A DNA stretch of 64,000 nucleotides from Xylophilus sp. GOD-11R (GTDB taxonomy: Bacteria; Pseudomonadota; Gammaproteobacteria; Burkholderiales; Burkholderiaceae_C). The notes beneath the pieces are model-generated. The model had not been told where the DNA came from. It did no database searches and saw nothing but the letters and a program-made list of their open reading frames with translations. The stretch covers positions 3,844,001 through 3,908,000 of the forward strand of contig NZ_CP137854.1 in the NCBI RefSeq assembly GCF_033546935.1, written 5' to 3'. Position numbers and translations under genes: made by a program. Shown here piece after piece: positions 30,374 through 40,270 of the stretch; the first letter of the stretch is position 1, and the number at the start of each line of letters is the position of its first letter.

Positions 30374-33300
30374 ATGAAGCGGATGCTCATCAATGCCACG
30401 CAGTCGGAAGAACGACGCCTGGCCATCGTCGACGGACAAAAGCTCCTCGACTACGAGATCGAGATCGAAGGGCGCGAACAGCGCAAGGGCAACATCTACA
30501 AGGCCGTCGTCACCCGGGTCGAGCCATCGCTCGAAGCCTGTTTCGTCGACTACGGCGAAGACCGCCACGGTTTCCTGCCGTTCAAGGAAATCTCCCGCCA
30601 GTATTTCGCCCCCGGCGTCTCCGCCGGCCAGGCCCGCATCAACGAAGTGATCCGCGAAGGCCAGGAGCTGCTGGTCCAGGTCGAGAAGGAAGAGCGCGGC
30701 AACAAGGGCGCGGCCCTCACCACCTTCATCAGCCTGGCCGGCCGCTACGTGGTGCTCATGCCCAACAACCCGCGCGGCGGCGGCGTGTCGCGCCGCATCG
30801 AGGGCGAGGATCGGGCCGAGCTCAAGGAAAACATGGACCAGTTGGAATACCCCAACGGCATGTCCATCATCGCCCGCACCGCCGGCATCGGCCGCTCGGC
30901 GCCCGAACTGCAGTGGGACCTGAACTACCTGCTCAAGCTCTGGACCGCCGTCGAAGGCGCGTCCAAGGGTGCCAAGGGCGCCTTCCTGATCTACCAGGAA
31001 TCCAGCCTCGTCATCCGCGCCATCCGTGACTACTTCAATCACGACATCGGCGACATCCTGATAGACACCGACGACATCTACGAGCAGGCGCACCAGTTCA
31101 TGGCGCACGTCATGCCCGAGCATGCCAACCGGGTCAAGCGCTACCGCGACGACGCCGCGCTGTTCAGCCGCTTCCAGATCGAGCACCAGATCGAATCGGC
31201 CTACGCCCGCACCGTGCAGCTGCCCTCGGGCGGTGCCATCGTCATCGACCACACCGAAGCGCTGGTCTCGATCGACGTCAACTCCGCACGCGCCATCAAG
31301 GGCAGCGACATCGAGGAAACCGCCACCCGCACCAACCTGGAAGCTGCCGACGAAGTGGCCCGCCAGATGCGCCTGCGCGACCTCGGCGGCCTGATCGTCA
31401 TCGACTTCATCGACATGGACGAGAGCAAGAACCGTCGCGAGGTGGAAAGCCGCCTGCGCGACGCGCTCCGCCAGGACCGTGCCCGCGTGCAGTTCGGCAC
31501 CATCAGCAAGTTCGGCCTCATGGAAATGAGTCGCCAGCGCCTCAAGCCCGCGCTGTCTGAAGGCTCCTCCATTCCCTGCCCGCGTTGCGGCGGCGCCGGC
31601 CATATCCGCGACACCGAAAGCTCCGCGCTGCAGACGCTGCGGATCATTCAGGAAGAGTCCATGAAGGACAACACCGCCGCGGTCCATGTGCAGGTCCCGG
31701 TCGAAGTGGCGTCCTTCCTGCTCAACGAGAAGCGCAACGAAATCACCAAGATCGAGCTCAAGCAGCGCGTCAATGTGATGCTGGTGCCCAACAAGTCGCT
31801 CGACACACCGCACTACAAGCTCGAACGCCTCAAGCACGACGATCCGCGTCTCGACAGCATCCAGGCCAGCTACGCGCTCGCCGAGGAAGTCGAAGACCCG
31901 ACCACCATCACTCGCCGCTCGCAGGAGCCGACCAACCGGCAGACGCCGGTCATCAAGGGTGTGCTGCCCGATGCACCCGCGCCGCAGCCGGTCGCACGTC
32001 CTGCCGCGCCGGTGGCGCAGGCACCGGCGCCCGTGGCCGCGCCCGCGCCGGTCGCAGCGCCGGTCGAAGTCGGTTTCTGGGCCTGGCTCAAGGGACTGTT
32101 CAACGCCGAGCCGGCACCGGCGCCCGCACCGGTCGCAGCGCCTGCGCCGGCAGCGGCTGCGGCTGCGGCCGACGACCGTCGCGGCGGACGCGGCGGCCGA
32201 CGTGACGCACGCGGCGAAGGCCGTGGCGAGAACCGGGGCGAAGGCCGCAGCGGCCGCCGTGACGGCCGCCCAGGCGAAGGCCGCGGTGGCGAGCCGCGCG
32301 GCGAACGTGCCGGCGCCAATGGAGAACGCACCGAGCGCTCGGAACGGACCGAACGCGGCGAGCGTCCGGACCGTGGCGAACGCGCCGAGCGTGGTGAACG
32401 CGGCGAAACCCGTGCACCCCGTGGCGGCGATCGCGCAGAGCGCGGTGATCGTCCGCCGCGCGAAGGCGGCCGCCCTGCCGGCCGTGGCCCGCGCGATGCG
32501 GAGCGCCTGGCGCCCGCACCGGAAGCTGTGGCCGACGCCGCAGCCCTCGGCGCGGTCGGACCCGACGCCGCCCTGGTGACCGAGGAACCGCGCCGCGACG
32601 AAGCACCGCGTCGTGAGCGTGGCGAACGAGGCGAAGGCGGCCGTGGACGCGGCCGTGGCTCGCGAGGCCCCCGCACCGAAGGCCAGGCCCTGCCGGAAGA
32701 CGCATCGGCCGATGGCGCTCTCGCCCCGACGACCGAAGCCGGTGTCGACGCCCCAGCAGACGGCAACACTGCCCCGGCCGCCACGCCGGACGGCGAACGC
32801 CCGCGTCGTTCGCGTGACCGTTATGGCCGCGAACGCCGTGACCGCAACGACCGCGCCGAACGCGCACCGCTCGACAACGGCGATACCGCGCAGGCATCCG
32901 ATGCCGCCGAGCACGCGGCACCGGCCCAGGGCGGCATCTTCGATGCGTTCCGTGCCCCGGCACCGGTCGCCGAGCCGGCCGAGCCCGCCAACCTGACGGC
33001 ACCCGTCGACAGCGATCCGGTTGCACCGGCGCCCGCCGCCCGCGCACCGCGTCCGCGTCGCGAACGCTCCGAGCATGGCGAGCGAGGTGAACGTGGCGAA
33101 CGCGCACTGCGCCAGCAGGAACCGTCCGTCAGCGCCGATGCCCTGCCGGCCGAAAGCGCGGTCGCGCCGGTCACCGAAGTCGCAGCGCCTGTCGTGTCTC
33201 CGGTCGAAGCATCGGTAGCCGCAACGACTGCGCCGACGATGTCGCTGACCGAAGCCCCGGCTCTGGCCGTCGCACCGGTTCCCACTCCGGCTCCGGTCGA

Positions 33301-33586
33301 GCAGGCCGCACCCGCGCCGATCGCCGCCCCCGCACCGGCCCGCTTCGTCCTGCCGGTCGAAGAGCTGGTCAAGGTCGCCGAAGGCAGCGGCCTGCAGTGG
33401 GTCAACTCCGACAGCGAGAAGATCGCCGCCGCGCAGGCCGCCATGGCCGCCGAGCCGCAGCCGATCCGTGTGCCGCGCGAGCGCCCGCCGGCGGTCGTGC
33501 TCGACGACGGCCCGCTGGTGCTGGTGGAAACCCGTCGTGACCTCGCCGCCATGAAGCTGCCGTTCGAGCAACAGCAGCAGAACTAA
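30374..33586 (+). CDS. rne: Ribonuclease E
   Basis: 1070 residues from [21 protein letters not shown]. It starts mRNA decay and processes rRNA/tRNA. An S1 domain spans about residues 36-120. The catalytic Asp residues are in SIDVNSARA (Asp301) and IVIDFIDMD (Asp344). The Zn-link cysteines are Cys402 and Cys405 (CPRCGG). A Trp-rich amphipathic segment [11 protein letters not shown] at 566-576 lies where E. coli RNase E has its membrane anchor. The rest to about 1000 is disordered, rich in Arg/Gly/Glu runs and Ala/Pro/Val stretches, probably the degradosome scaffold and RNA-binding region. It ends with a conserved-looking [13 protein letters not shown]. Confidence 0.97.
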   Translation: MKRMLINATQSEERRLAIVDGQKLLDYEIEIEGREQRKGNIYKAVVTRVEPSLEACFVDYGEDRHGFLPFKEISRQYFAPGVSAGQARINEVIREGQELLVQVEKEERGNKGAALTTFISLAGRYVVLMPNNPRGGGVSRRIEGEDRAELKENMDQLEYPNGMSIIARTAGIGRSAPELQWDLNYLLKLWTAVEGASKGAKGAFLIYQESSLVIRAIRDYFNHDIGDILIDTDDIYEQAHQFMAHVMPEHANRVKRYRDDAALFSRFQIEHQIESAYARTVQLPSGGAIVIDHTEALVSIDVNSARAIKGSDIEETATRTNLEAADEVARQMRLRDLGGLIVIDFIDMDESKNRREVESRLRDALRQDRARVQFGTISKFGLMEMSRQRLKPALSEGSSIPCPRCGGAGHIRDTESSALQTLRIIQEESMKDNTAAVHVQVPVEVASFLLNEKRNEITKIELKQRVNVMLVPNKSLDTPHYKLERLKHDDPRLDSIQASYALAEEVEDPTTITRRSQEPTNRQTPVIKGVLPDAPAPQPVARPAAPVAQAPAPVAAPAPVAAPVEVGFWAWLKGLFNAEPAPAPAPVAAPAPAAAAAAADDRRGGRGGRRDARGEGRGENRGEGRSGRRDGRPGEGRGGEPRGERAGANGERTERSERTERGERPDRGERAERGERGETRAPRGGDRAERGDRPPREGGRPAGRGPRDAERLAPAPEAVADAAALGAVGPDAALVTEEPRRDEAPRRERGERGEGGRGRGRGSRGPRTEGQALPEDASADGALAPTTEAGVDAPADGNTAPAATPDGERPRRSRDRYGRERRDRNDRAERAPLDNGDTAQASDAAEHAAPAQGGIFDAFRAPAPVAEPAEPANLTAPVDSDPVAPAPAARAPRPRRERSEHGERGERGERALRQQEPSVSADALPAESAVAPVTEVAAPVVSPVEASVAATTAPTMSLTEAPALAVAPVPTPAPVEQAAPAPIAAPAPARFVLPVEELVKVAEGSGLQWVNSDSEKIAAAQAAMAAEPQPIRVPRERPPAVVLDDGPLVLVETRRDLAAMKLPFEQQQQN

Positions 33587-33614
33587 GCCGGTCGCGGCGA
33601 CAATTCGCCGTCCG

Positions 33615-33641
33615 ACGCCCGCCTTCGTGGCGGGCGTTTTT
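33615..33641 (+). terminator. Intrinsic terminator after rne
   Basis: A 9-bp stem (33615-33623 with 33629-33637), a TTCGT loop and a run of T to 33641 lie 29 bases after the rne stop. Confidence 0.85.
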
Positions 33642-33692
33642 CGTTCCAGGGTGCGTTCCTCGATGCACCCGTCCAGCCTCTCTTCGCACGCG

Positions 33693-34469
33693 ATGCTTTT
33701 CCTGCTCTCCCCCGCCAAGTCGCTCGACTACGAAACCCCTGCCCCGGCGGACCTGCCGGCGACCACGCCGCAGTTCATCCCGCAGTCGCAGCAGCTGATC
33801 GAGGTGCTGAAAAAGCAGTCGCCGCAGCAGATCGCATCGCTGATGTCGCTGTCTGACGCGTTGTCGGCCTTGAACGTGGCGCGCTACCAGGCCTGGTCGC
33901 CGCGCTTCACCACCAAGAATTCCAAGCAGGCGGTGCTGGCCTTCAACGGCGATGTGTACGAAGGTCTGGCCGCCACCAGCCTGTCGGGCGACGAGCTCGA
34001 ATGGGCGCAGCAGCACATCGCGATTCTTTCGGGGCTCTACGGCGTGCTGCGCCCGCTCGACCGCCTGCAGCCCTACCGGCTCGAAATGGGCACTCGCCTG
34101 GCTACCGAAGGCGCGACCGATCTCTACCGTTTCTGGGGCCGGCAGATCGCCGACCACCTCAACCGGCAGCTGCGCGCCGACAAGACGCCGGTCGTCATCA
34201 ACCTCGCCTCCCAGGAATATTTCCGCGCCGTCGACACCGCCGTGCTCAAGGCGCGTGTCATCGAATGCGTGTTTCAGGAATGGAAAGGCGGCGCCTACAA
34301 GATCATCAGTTTCCACGCCAAGCGGGCGCGCGGCCTGATGGCGCGCTACGCGGTGCAGAACCGGCTGCAGACACCCGAACAGTTGCAGGGCTTCGACCTG
34401 GAGGGGTATGGTTTCGACCCCGCCGCGTCCGGCGCCGATCGCCTGGTGTTCCGACGCAAGACGGTCTGA
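33693..34469 (+). CDS. yaaA: Peroxide stress protein YaaA
   Basis: 258 residues from [16 protein letters not shown], the standard YaaA start (DUF328/UPF0246). Segments [20 protein letters not shown] and [13 protein letters not shown] match the family closely. In E. coli YaaA is OxyR-induced and limits Fenton damage by lowering free iron; the protein binds DNA. The frame opens 22 codons earlier but without family similarity. It starts a plus-strand run with the oxygenase and queF, 38 bases apart. Confidence 0.93.
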   Translation: MLFLLSPAKSLDYETPAPADLPATTPQFIPQSQQLIEVLKKQSPQQIASLMSLSDALSALNVARYQAWSPRFTTKNSKQAVLAFNGDVYEGLAATSLSGDELEWAQQHIAILSGLYGVLRPLDRLQPYRLEMGTRLATEGATDLYRFWGRQIADHLNRQLRADKTPVVINLASQEYFRAVDTAVLKARVIECVFQEWKGGAYKIISFHAKRARGLMARYAVQNRLQTPEQLQGFDLEGYGFDPAASGADRLVFRRKTV

Positions 34470-34507
34470 TACGACTTCGGCGGCAGCCACCACTATTCTC
34501 GCCAGCC

Positions 34508-35389
34508 ATGACGACGACAGACACCCCTTCCACCACCCAGGCCGTCACGCCCGAACTGCGGCGGTGGATCATCGACCAGGCCGAGGCCGGCTTCGCTGCG
34601 CCGGTGATCCTGCAGGCCATGATCGACGCCGGCTGGCGCGAGGACACCGCGGCCCACGCCATGGAAGCCACCCTGCGCAGCCACCTCGCGCAGGCCACGG
34701 GCAACGGCACCGGCAGCGACATGCCGGACGGCGTCGAAGTACCGATGCCCGCCCTCGACGACTCGCCGCTCTACATCGACGTCGGCGACCGGCAGGTGCA
34801 CGTGCTGCAGGTCATGACCTCGCCTCGCGTGGTGGTGTTCGGAAACCTGCTGTCGGACGCCGAATGCGACGCCCTCATCGCCGAAGCCTCGCCGCGCATG
34901 AAGCGCTCGCTTACCGTCGCCATCAAGACCGGCGGAGAAGAGATCAACGCCGACCGCACCAGCGACGGCATGTTCTTCTCGCGCGGTGAAACACCGGTGG
35001 TGCAGGCGCTGGAGCGCCGCATCGCCGAACTGGTGCGCTGGCCGGTCATCAACGGCGAAGGCCTGCAGGTGCTGCACTACCCGCCCGGGGCCGAGTACAA
35101 GCCGCATTACGACTACTTCGATCCGACCGAACCCGGCACGCCGACCATCCTCAAGCGCGGCGGCCAGCGGGTCGCCACGCTGGTGATCTACCTGAACGAG
35201 CCGGCGCGCGGCGGTGGCACCGTCTTTCCCGACATCAACCTCACCGTCGCGCCCAAGCGCGGCAATGCCGTCTTCTTCAGCTACGACCGGCCGCATCCGG
35301 CCACACGCACCCTGCACGGCGGCTGCCCCGTCATCGAGGGCGAGAAGTGGATCGCCACCAAATGGCTGCGCGAGCGCGAATTCACATGA
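34508..35389 (+). CDS. 2-oxoglutarate/Fe(II) oxygenase, prolyl-4-hydroxylase-like
   Basis: 293 residues. An N-terminal helical domain (residues 10-60, [19 protein letters not shown]) is followed by the P4H-type double-stranded beta helix. Iron ligands are His200 and Asp202 (KPHYDYFDP) and His270 (RTLHGGCPV); Lys280 ([10 protein letters not shown]) binds 2-oxoglutarate. The segment [25 protein letters not shown] is typical of P4H-alpha-like enzymes. The substrate is unknown; bacterial members can act on proteins. The stop overlaps the queF start (ATGA at 35386-35389). Confidence 0.9.
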   Translation: MTTTDTPSTTQAVTPELRRWIIDQAEAGFAAPVILQAMIDAGWREDTAAHAMEATLRSHLAQATGNGTGSDMPDGVEVPMPALDDSPLYIDVGDRQVHVLQVMTSPRVVVFGNLLSDAECDALIAEASPRMKRSLTVAIKTGGEEINADRTSDGMFFSRGETPVVQALERRIAELVRWPVINGEGLQVLHYPPGAEYKPHYDYFDPTEPGTPTILKRGGQRVATLVIYLNEPARGGGTVFPDINLTVAPKRGNAVFFSYDRPHPATRTLHGGCPVIEGEKWIATKWLREREFT

Positions 35390-36246
35390 CCATCCTCGAG
35401 AGCAACACGCCCGAACATTCCCTGCTGGGCAAGCCCGCGCCTTACGCCACGCAATACGACCCGAGCCTGCTCTACCCGCTGCCGCGCGCCGGCAAGCGCG
35501 CCGAAATCGGCATCGCCGGCGAGCCGCCCTTCTTCGGCGCCGACCTCTGGACCGCGTTCGAGCTGAGCTGGCTCAACACCCGGGGCAAGCCGCAGGTGGC
35601 GCTGGCGCACATCACCGTGCCGTGCGAAACACCCAACATCGTCGAGAGCAAGTCGTTCAAGCTCTATCTCAACAGCTTCAATGACAGCCGCTTCGACAGC
35701 GCCGACGAGGTCCGCGCGCGCATCCGCGCGGACATCTCCGAGGCCGTGTGGCGCGGTGCCGCACAGGCGTCGACGGTCGGCGTCCGCCTCGTGCTGCCCG
35801 AGGAGTTCGAGCGTGAGCGGGTCGCCGGCCTGGAAGGCCTCAGCCTCGACCGCCTCGACATCGACTGCGACCGCTACACCCCGGCGCCCGAATACCTGTC
35901 GGCAGCAGTCGACGAGGCACCGGTCACCGAAACCCTGGTCAGCCACCTGCTCAAGAGCAATTGCCTGGTCACCGGCCAGCCCGATTGGGGCAGCGTGCAG
36001 GTGCGCTACAGCGGTGCGCAGATCGACCAGGCCGGCCTGCTGCGCTACCTGATCAGCTTTCGCAACCACAACGAATTTCACGAGCAGTGCGTCGAGCGGA
36101 TCTTCATGGACATCTGGAGCCGCTGCCGCCCGGTGAAGCTGGCGGTGTTCGCCCGCTACACCCGTCGCGGCGGGCTCGACATCAACCCTTTTCGCACCAG
36201 CCATCCGCAAGCCTTGCCCGGCAACGCACGCACCGCCCGCCAGTAG
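35386..36246 (+). CDS. queF: NADPH-dependent 7-cyano-7-deazaguanine reductase
   Basis: 286 residues, the long bacterial form with tandem T-fold halves. It reduces preQ0 to preQ1 in queuosine synthesis for tRNA. The QueF signature [19 protein letters not shown] is complete. The catalytic Cys/Asp pair is in [18 protein letters not shown]. The C-terminal [15 protein letters not shown] is typical. Translationally coupled to the oxygenase gene in front. No preQ1 riboswitch is apparent upstream. Confidence 0.96.
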   Translation: MTILESNTPEHSLLGKPAPYATQYDPSLLYPLPRAGKRAEIGIAGEPPFFGADLWTAFELSWLNTRGKPQVALAHITVPCETPNIVESKSFKLYLNSFNDSRFDSADEVRARIRADISEAVWRGAAQASTVGVRLVLPEEFERERVAGLEGLSLDRLDIDCDRYTPAPEYLSAAVDEAPVTETLVSHLLKSNCLVTGQPDWGSVQVRYSGAQIDQAGLLRYLISFRNHNEFHEQCVERIFMDIWSRCRPVKLAVFARYTRRGGLDINPFRTSHPQALPGNARTARQ

Positions 36247-36310
36247 CGATGCATGCGGGAAAAGCACGCCAGCACTGTGTCTTTAGACATGCTCACCCCA
36301 TGAGCCGCGC

Positions 36311-36319
36311 TGATACACT
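36311..36319 (+). promoter_or_regulatory. Extended -10 promoter of the phytochrome operon
   Basis: TGATACACT contains TG, one base, then TACACT, an extended -10 element. It lies 10 bases before the first ATG of bphO. No clear -35 box is present, as allowed for this promoter class. Transcription would start near 36326. Confidence 0.42.
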
Positions 36320-36328
36320 GATTTGTTG

Positions 36329-36958
36329 ATGTTCCACCAGCCTCCGTCAATGTCCTCCCCAACGCTGCCAATCCCGAGTCTTCCGGATTCCGCAGCGCCG
36401 GACGTACTGGCGACATTGCGCGCAGCCACCGCAGACCGGCACGCCCGGCTCGACAGCCAGCTGCCCATTGCCGGCGAAAGCGCCGGCCTTCCCGACTACG
36501 CCCTGCACCTGACCGTAGTCCGTGCGTGGCTGGCCGAAATCGACCGCGCAGCGTGGTCCGCATCCGAACTGCCGGCCGACTGGATCGCCAGCCAGCAGGC
36601 ACGTTTGCAGCGCATCGACGCCGACCTCGCGGAACTCGCGGCGCCATCGGTGCCGAATGTTCCCGGCGAACCACTTCCCGCCTCGGTGCCTTCCGGCTTC
36701 GGCTGGGGCGTGGCCTACGTCGTCGAAGGCTCCCAGCTCGGCGGCCAGATGCTGTACCGGCGCTTGCGTGAACCTCTGGCGCCACTTGCCTTGCGATACC
36801 TGCAGGGCGGCGGCATCCCGGGCGCCTGGCCTCGCTTCACCGCAGCACTGCGCGCCGCCGTCGTCACGACTGCCGGCTGCGAAGCCGCCTGCGCCGGCGC
36901 CTGCTGGGCCTTCGACGACCTCGCCTCGCGCTTCGAGGGGGCGGGAGCTTTCGCATGA
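36329..36958 (+). CDS. bphO: Biliverdin-producing heme oxygenase
   Basis: 209 residues from the ATG at 36329; MSSPTLP at 36350 is a possible shorter start. It opens heme to biliverdin, the chromophore of bacteriophytochromes. The heme-ligand region TADRHARLDSQLP and the distal-helix segment GWGVAYVVEGSQLGGQML fit the BphO/HemO family, and the length is normal. With the predicted start of transcription near 36326, the longer form would be almost leaderless; neither start has a good ribosome site. Its stop overlaps the bphP start (ATGA at 36955-36958), so chromophore and photoreceptor are made together. Confidence 0.88.
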   Translation: MFHQPPSMSSPTLPIPSLPDSAAPDVLATLRAATADRHARLDSQLPIAGESAGLPDYALHLTVVRAWLAEIDRAAWSASELPADWIASQQARLQRIDADLAELAAPSVPNVPGEPLPASVPSGFGWGVAYVVEGSQLGGQMLYRRLREPLAPLALRYLQGGGIPGAWPRFTAALRAAVVTTAGCEAACAGACWAFDDLASRFEGAGAFA

Positions 36959-39195
36959 ACGCTGCATCAGGCCACGACCAGGCCGCCCGGGTCACGCTGG
37001 AGAGCTGCGACCGTGAACCCATCCACATCCCAGGCGCCATCCAGTCGCACGGGCTGATGCTGGCCTTCGACGCCGAGCGGCGCCTGTGTTTTCGCAGCGT
37101 CAACGCCGTGGCCATGCTGAACGATGTGCCCGCACTCGGTGAAACCCTGTCGCCGCACCATCTGGGCGGCCATGTGGAAATTCATTCACTGCTGGCCGAT
37201 GCCTTCGCCACGGACGCTCGCGAAGCGCTCCTGCCGATGTCCAGCGAGATCGCGCTGCCCGGTGCCACCTACGACCTCATCCTGCACCAGTCGGGCGGGC
37301 ACCTCGTGCTCGAGCTCGAGCGGCGCGACGCCGATGCCGACGCGCTGAACAGCTTCGCGCTCAAGGCCCATCGCGCCATGGACCGGCTCAAGCGCCAGCG
37401 TTCGCTGGAGCACCTGCTGTCCATGGCTACCGAGGACATTCGCCAACTCACCGGCTTCGACCGCGTGATGGCCTACCGCTTCCGGCCGGACGAAAGCGGC
37501 GAGGTCGTGGCAGAAGCCCGTGACATGCGCCTGGAGCCCTTCCTCGGCCGGCGCTATCCGGCCAGCGACATCCCCGCCCAGGCGCGGCGGCTGTACGTAG
37601 TCAACACCCTGCGCATGATCGCCGACGTGAATTCAGCCGCCGTCGCGGTCGAGTCGGGCGATGCCGAAGGCGCGCCGCTCGACATGAGCCATGCGGTGCT
37701 GCGCGCGGTCTCGCCGATCCACATCGAGTACCTGAGCAACATGGGTGTCGGTGCATCCATGAGCGTGTCCATCGTGGTCCAGGGACAGCTGTGGGGCATG
37801 ATCGCCTGTCACCACATGACGCCGCGCCAGGTGCCGTTTTCAGTGCGCATGGCCTGCGACGTCATCGCCCAGATCCTCGCGGCCAACGTGCACACCCTGC
37901 TCGCCCGCACCCAGGCCGATCGCATCGCCGAAGCCGCCACCCTTCGCGCGCGCATGGTCGAAGACCTGCTGCACACCGACGACCCGATCAATGCACTGCT
38001 GCCGCATGTCTCGATGCTCGTGCGGCTGTTCGACGCGCATTCGGCCTTCATCGCCGAAGGTAGCAAGATCGCCGTCGAAGGCGAGGTGCCGGCCGAAATT
38101 ACGCGGGCCCTCACCCGCTGGCTGAGCCACCATCCCGACACCAATGCCTCGCTGGTCACGGTTCACACGCTCGCCGATTTTCCGGCCTACCTGCACCCCA
38201 TGCTCGACATCTGGTGCGGCATGCTGGCCCTGCGCTTCGCCCCCACGGCCGACAGCTGGCTGGTGCTGTTGCGCAAGGAGCAGGTCGAGACCATCAACTG
38301 GGGCGGCAAACCCGACAAGCACTACGGCCACGGCCCCAACGGCCCGCGCCTCACCCCGCGTGGCTCGTTCGACCTGTGGCGCGAGACGGTTCACGGCACC
38401 TCCGAACCCTGGGATGCGACGCACCTGGCCATCGCCCGCCAACTCATCGACGAAATGGGCCGCGCCACCGCCGCGCGGGTGAGCGAACTCAATCGCGCCC
38501 GCAACCAGCTGCTGGCCGTGCTGGGCCACGACCTGCGCGACCCACTGCATTCCATCAGCATGGCCGCGCGCGTGCTGGAAAAGGCCCCCGAACAGCAAAG
38601 CGGCCGCATCGGCCAGCGCATCCAGTCCTCCAGCAGTCGCATGCAACGCCTGGTGAGCCAGGTGCTCGACATGTCGCGGCTGCAGGGCGGCCTGGGCCTG
38701 GGCCTGAGATTCGAACGCACGCCGATGGCCGCACTGGTCAACGACCTGCTCGACGAAGCCGCCGTGGCGCATCCCGGCATCAACTTCGAGCGCGACCTCG
38801 ACGAGACGCTCCAGGCCGAGATCGACCCCGACCGCATGGCGCAGGTCGTGACCAACCTGGTGGGCAACGCCCGCCACCACGGTACGCCCGGCGCGCCGGT
38901 GGTGGTGCGCATGCGGGCGCAGGGCGATGCGGTCGAGCTGCAGGTTCGCAATCTCGGCGACCGCATTCCGGCCGAGTTTGCCGGCACACTCTTCAACCCG
39001 TTCAAGCGGCAGTCGCTCGGCAACGAACGCAACCGCACCGGCCTGGGCCTGGGTCTCTACATCGCGCATCAGATCGTGCAGGGCCACGGCGGCAGCATCG
39101 ATTATTCTTTCGACGAGCCGCAGGTCGTTTTCACCGTTCGCCTGCCGCTGACGCAGGCACAACACCGCGCTGACGCGCTTAAGGTCTCTCCGTGA
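36955..39195 (+). CDS. bphP: Bacteriophytochrome sensor histidine kinase
   Basis: 746 residues: PAS (about 20-125), GAF (about 140-310), PHY (about 320-500), HisKA (about 510-580) and HATPase (about 620-740). Biliverdin would attach to Cys18 (LESCDREPIHIPGAIQSHG). The PASDIP motif is at 202-207, with Asp205 contacting the bilin. The phospho-acceptor is His525 (LGHDLRDPLHS). The kinase has an N-box NLVGNARHH and a G2 box NRTGLGLGLYIA; the G1 box reads NLGDRIP, with Asn in place of the usual Asp. A soluble red/far-red light sensor, coupled upstream to bphO and downstream to a receiver gene (GTGA at 39192-39195). Confidence 0.97.
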   Translation: MNAASGHDQAARVTLESCDREPIHIPGAIQSHGLMLAFDAERRLCFRSVNAVAMLNDVPALGETLSPHHLGGHVEIHSLLADAFATDAREALLPMSSEIALPGATYDLILHQSGGHLVLELERRDADADALNSFALKAHRAMDRLKRQRSLEHLLSMATEDIRQLTGFDRVMAYRFRPDESGEVVAEARDMRLEPFLGRRYPASDIPAQARRLYVVNTLRMIADVNSAAVAVESGDAEGAPLDMSHAVLRAVSPIHIEYLSNMGVGASMSVSIVVQGQLWGMIACHHMTPRQVPFSVRMACDVIAQILAANVHTLLARTQADRIAEAATLRARMVEDLLHTDDPINALLPHVSMLVRLFDAHSAFIAEGSKIAVEGEVPAEITRALTRWLSHHPDTNASLVTVHTLADFPAYLHPMLDIWCGMLALRFAPTADSWLVLLRKEQVETINWGGKPDKHYGHGPNGPRLTPRGSFDLWRETVHGTSEPWDATHLAIARQLIDEMGRATAARVSELNRARNQLLAVLGHDLRDPLHSISMAARVLEKAPEQQSGRIGQRIQSSSSRMQRLVSQVLDMSRLQGGLGLGLRFERTPMAALVNDLLDEAAVAHPGINFERDLDETLQAEIDPDRMAQVVTNLVGNARHHGTPGAPVVVRMRAQGDAVELQVRNLGDRIPAEFAGTLFNPFKRQSLGNERNRTGLGLGLYIAHQIVQGHGGSIDYSFDEPQVVFTVRLPLTQAQHRADALKVSP

Positions 39196-39557
39196 CCCTC
39201 AATATCCTCATCGTCGACGACAACCGCGAAGCCGCCGAGCTGTTTCAGGAGCTGCTCGAAATGCAGGACTACGCCGTGCGCTGCGCCTTCACCGGCCAGC
39301 AGGCGCTGGACATGGCCCGCGCCGACCGCGCTGGCGTCTACCTGGTCGACCTGACCCTGCCCGACGTGCACGGCACCGACCTCGCGCGCCAACTGCGCGA
39401 TCTGGCGGCCGACGGCCCGGCACCCATGGTCATCGCCGTCACCGGCCTGGCCTCCGACGGCAGCGACGAAATGGCGGTGTTCGACCACTTCCTGCAGAAA
39501 CCCGTCGACTTCGAGAAGCTCGAACGCATCCTCGCCGGCGTGGCCGCCAAATCATGA
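39192..39557 (+). CDS. Single-domain response regulator
   Basis: 121 residues, a receiver domain only. It begins at GTG (39192), overlapping the bphP stop. The acidic pocket is Asp9/Asp10, the phosphorylation site Asp53 (YLVDLTLPD), the switch Thr84 (VTGLA) and the Lys is Lys103 (LQKPVD). With no output domain it probably passes phosphate on or acts by protein contact, like the Rcp1/BphR partners of other phytochromes. Its stop overlaps the next gene's ATG (ATGA at 39554-39557). Confidence 0.95.
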   Translation: MTLNILIVDDNREAAELFQELLEMQDYAVRCAFTGQQALDMARADRAGVYLVDLTLPDVHGTDLARQLRDLAADGPAPMVIAVTGLASDGSDEMAVFDHFLQKPVDFEKLERILAGVAAKS

Positions 39558-40210
39558 GCGGTACCGACGGCGCCGCGTGGTTGGCCGCTGGCGTGCGGCA
39601 CGAGCTCTTCATGCGCGTTCTGCCCGCGCTGCGCCACGACATGGCCGGCCCCCTGTCGGTCGCCCGCATGGGCAACGCAGTGCTCAAGCGCTACATCGCC
39701 GCCACGCCTTTCGACCCGGCCCAGTGCCTCAAGCGCATGGAGCAGACCGACGAGCAGCTCAACCAGCTGTTGATTTCGATCCGCACCCTTGCCCGCTGGG
39801 ACATCGAAAGCGCCGACCGCGCCACGCCCACGCCGGCCATACAGGCCGCGCTGCACCTGGCGCGCCCCATGCTCGACCTGGCCGGCGTCGTGCTGGAAAC
39901 CACCGAGATCGACGCTCCCGCCTCTTGGCCGCAGCTGCAGCCGGCGCGCACGCTCTTCATGGTGCTCGGTGTGCTGGGCTACCTGCAGGACAACGCGGAC
40001 GGCCCGAGCGCCATCACCGTCACCACCGACGGCAGTGGCCTCAAGCTGCAGTCCCGCTCCATCGTGCCAAGCCTGCCCGGCGACCACCAACCCGCGCGAC
40101 GCCAGATGGCCATCGACGCTCAGGCATTGCAATGGCTCTCCGACGACCTGCACTGGCCGGTGCAGATCGGCAGCGATCACGTCACGCTCGGCGAGCCTGC
40201 CGAGCAGTAG
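39554..40210 (+). CDS. Degenerate histidine-kinase-like protein, possible phosphotransferase of the phytochrome relay
   Basis: 218 residues with no certain family match. Residues 14-80 look like a DHp four-helix dimer: an H-box-like RVLPALRHDMAGPLSVARM with His28 followed by Asp, then a second amphipathic helix LKRMEQTDEQLNQLLISIRTLAR (in pieces). Residues 90-205 resemble a collapsed ATPase domain: VLGYLQDNADGPSAITV recalls an N-box, but no G1, G2 or F box follows. This is the plan of ChpT-like histidine phosphotransferases, which are broken kinases. It closes the bphO-bphP-receiver operon, coupled by 4 bases. Function inferred: phosphate exchange with the receiver, or a scaffold. Confidence 0.6.
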   Translation: MSGTDGAAWLAAGVRHELFMRVLPALRHDMAGPLSVARMGNAVLKRYIAATPFDPAQCLKRMEQTDEQLNQLLISIRTLARWDIESADRATPTPAIQAALHLARPMLDLAGVVLETTEIDAPASWPQLQPARTLFMVLGVLGYLQDNADGPSAITVTTDGSGLKLQSRSIVPSLPGDHQPARRQMAIDAQALQWLSDDLHWPVQIGSDHVTLGEPAEQ

Positions 40211-40270
40211 GCGCGCCGCTCGGCCGGCCTGCCGTGACGCCATTGCCGGATCCAGCGGCACCGGCGATGT

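Noticed and set aside
30263..33718. A 1151-codon open frame antisense to rne
   Set aside because: It is the mirror of a GC-rich, codon-biased gene; its translation is low-complexity and has no domain. Long antisense frames are expected at this GC content.
36265..36310. preQ1 riboswitch or attenuator near queF
   Set aside because: No preQ1-type pseudoknot is apparent and the site lies after queF, not before it.
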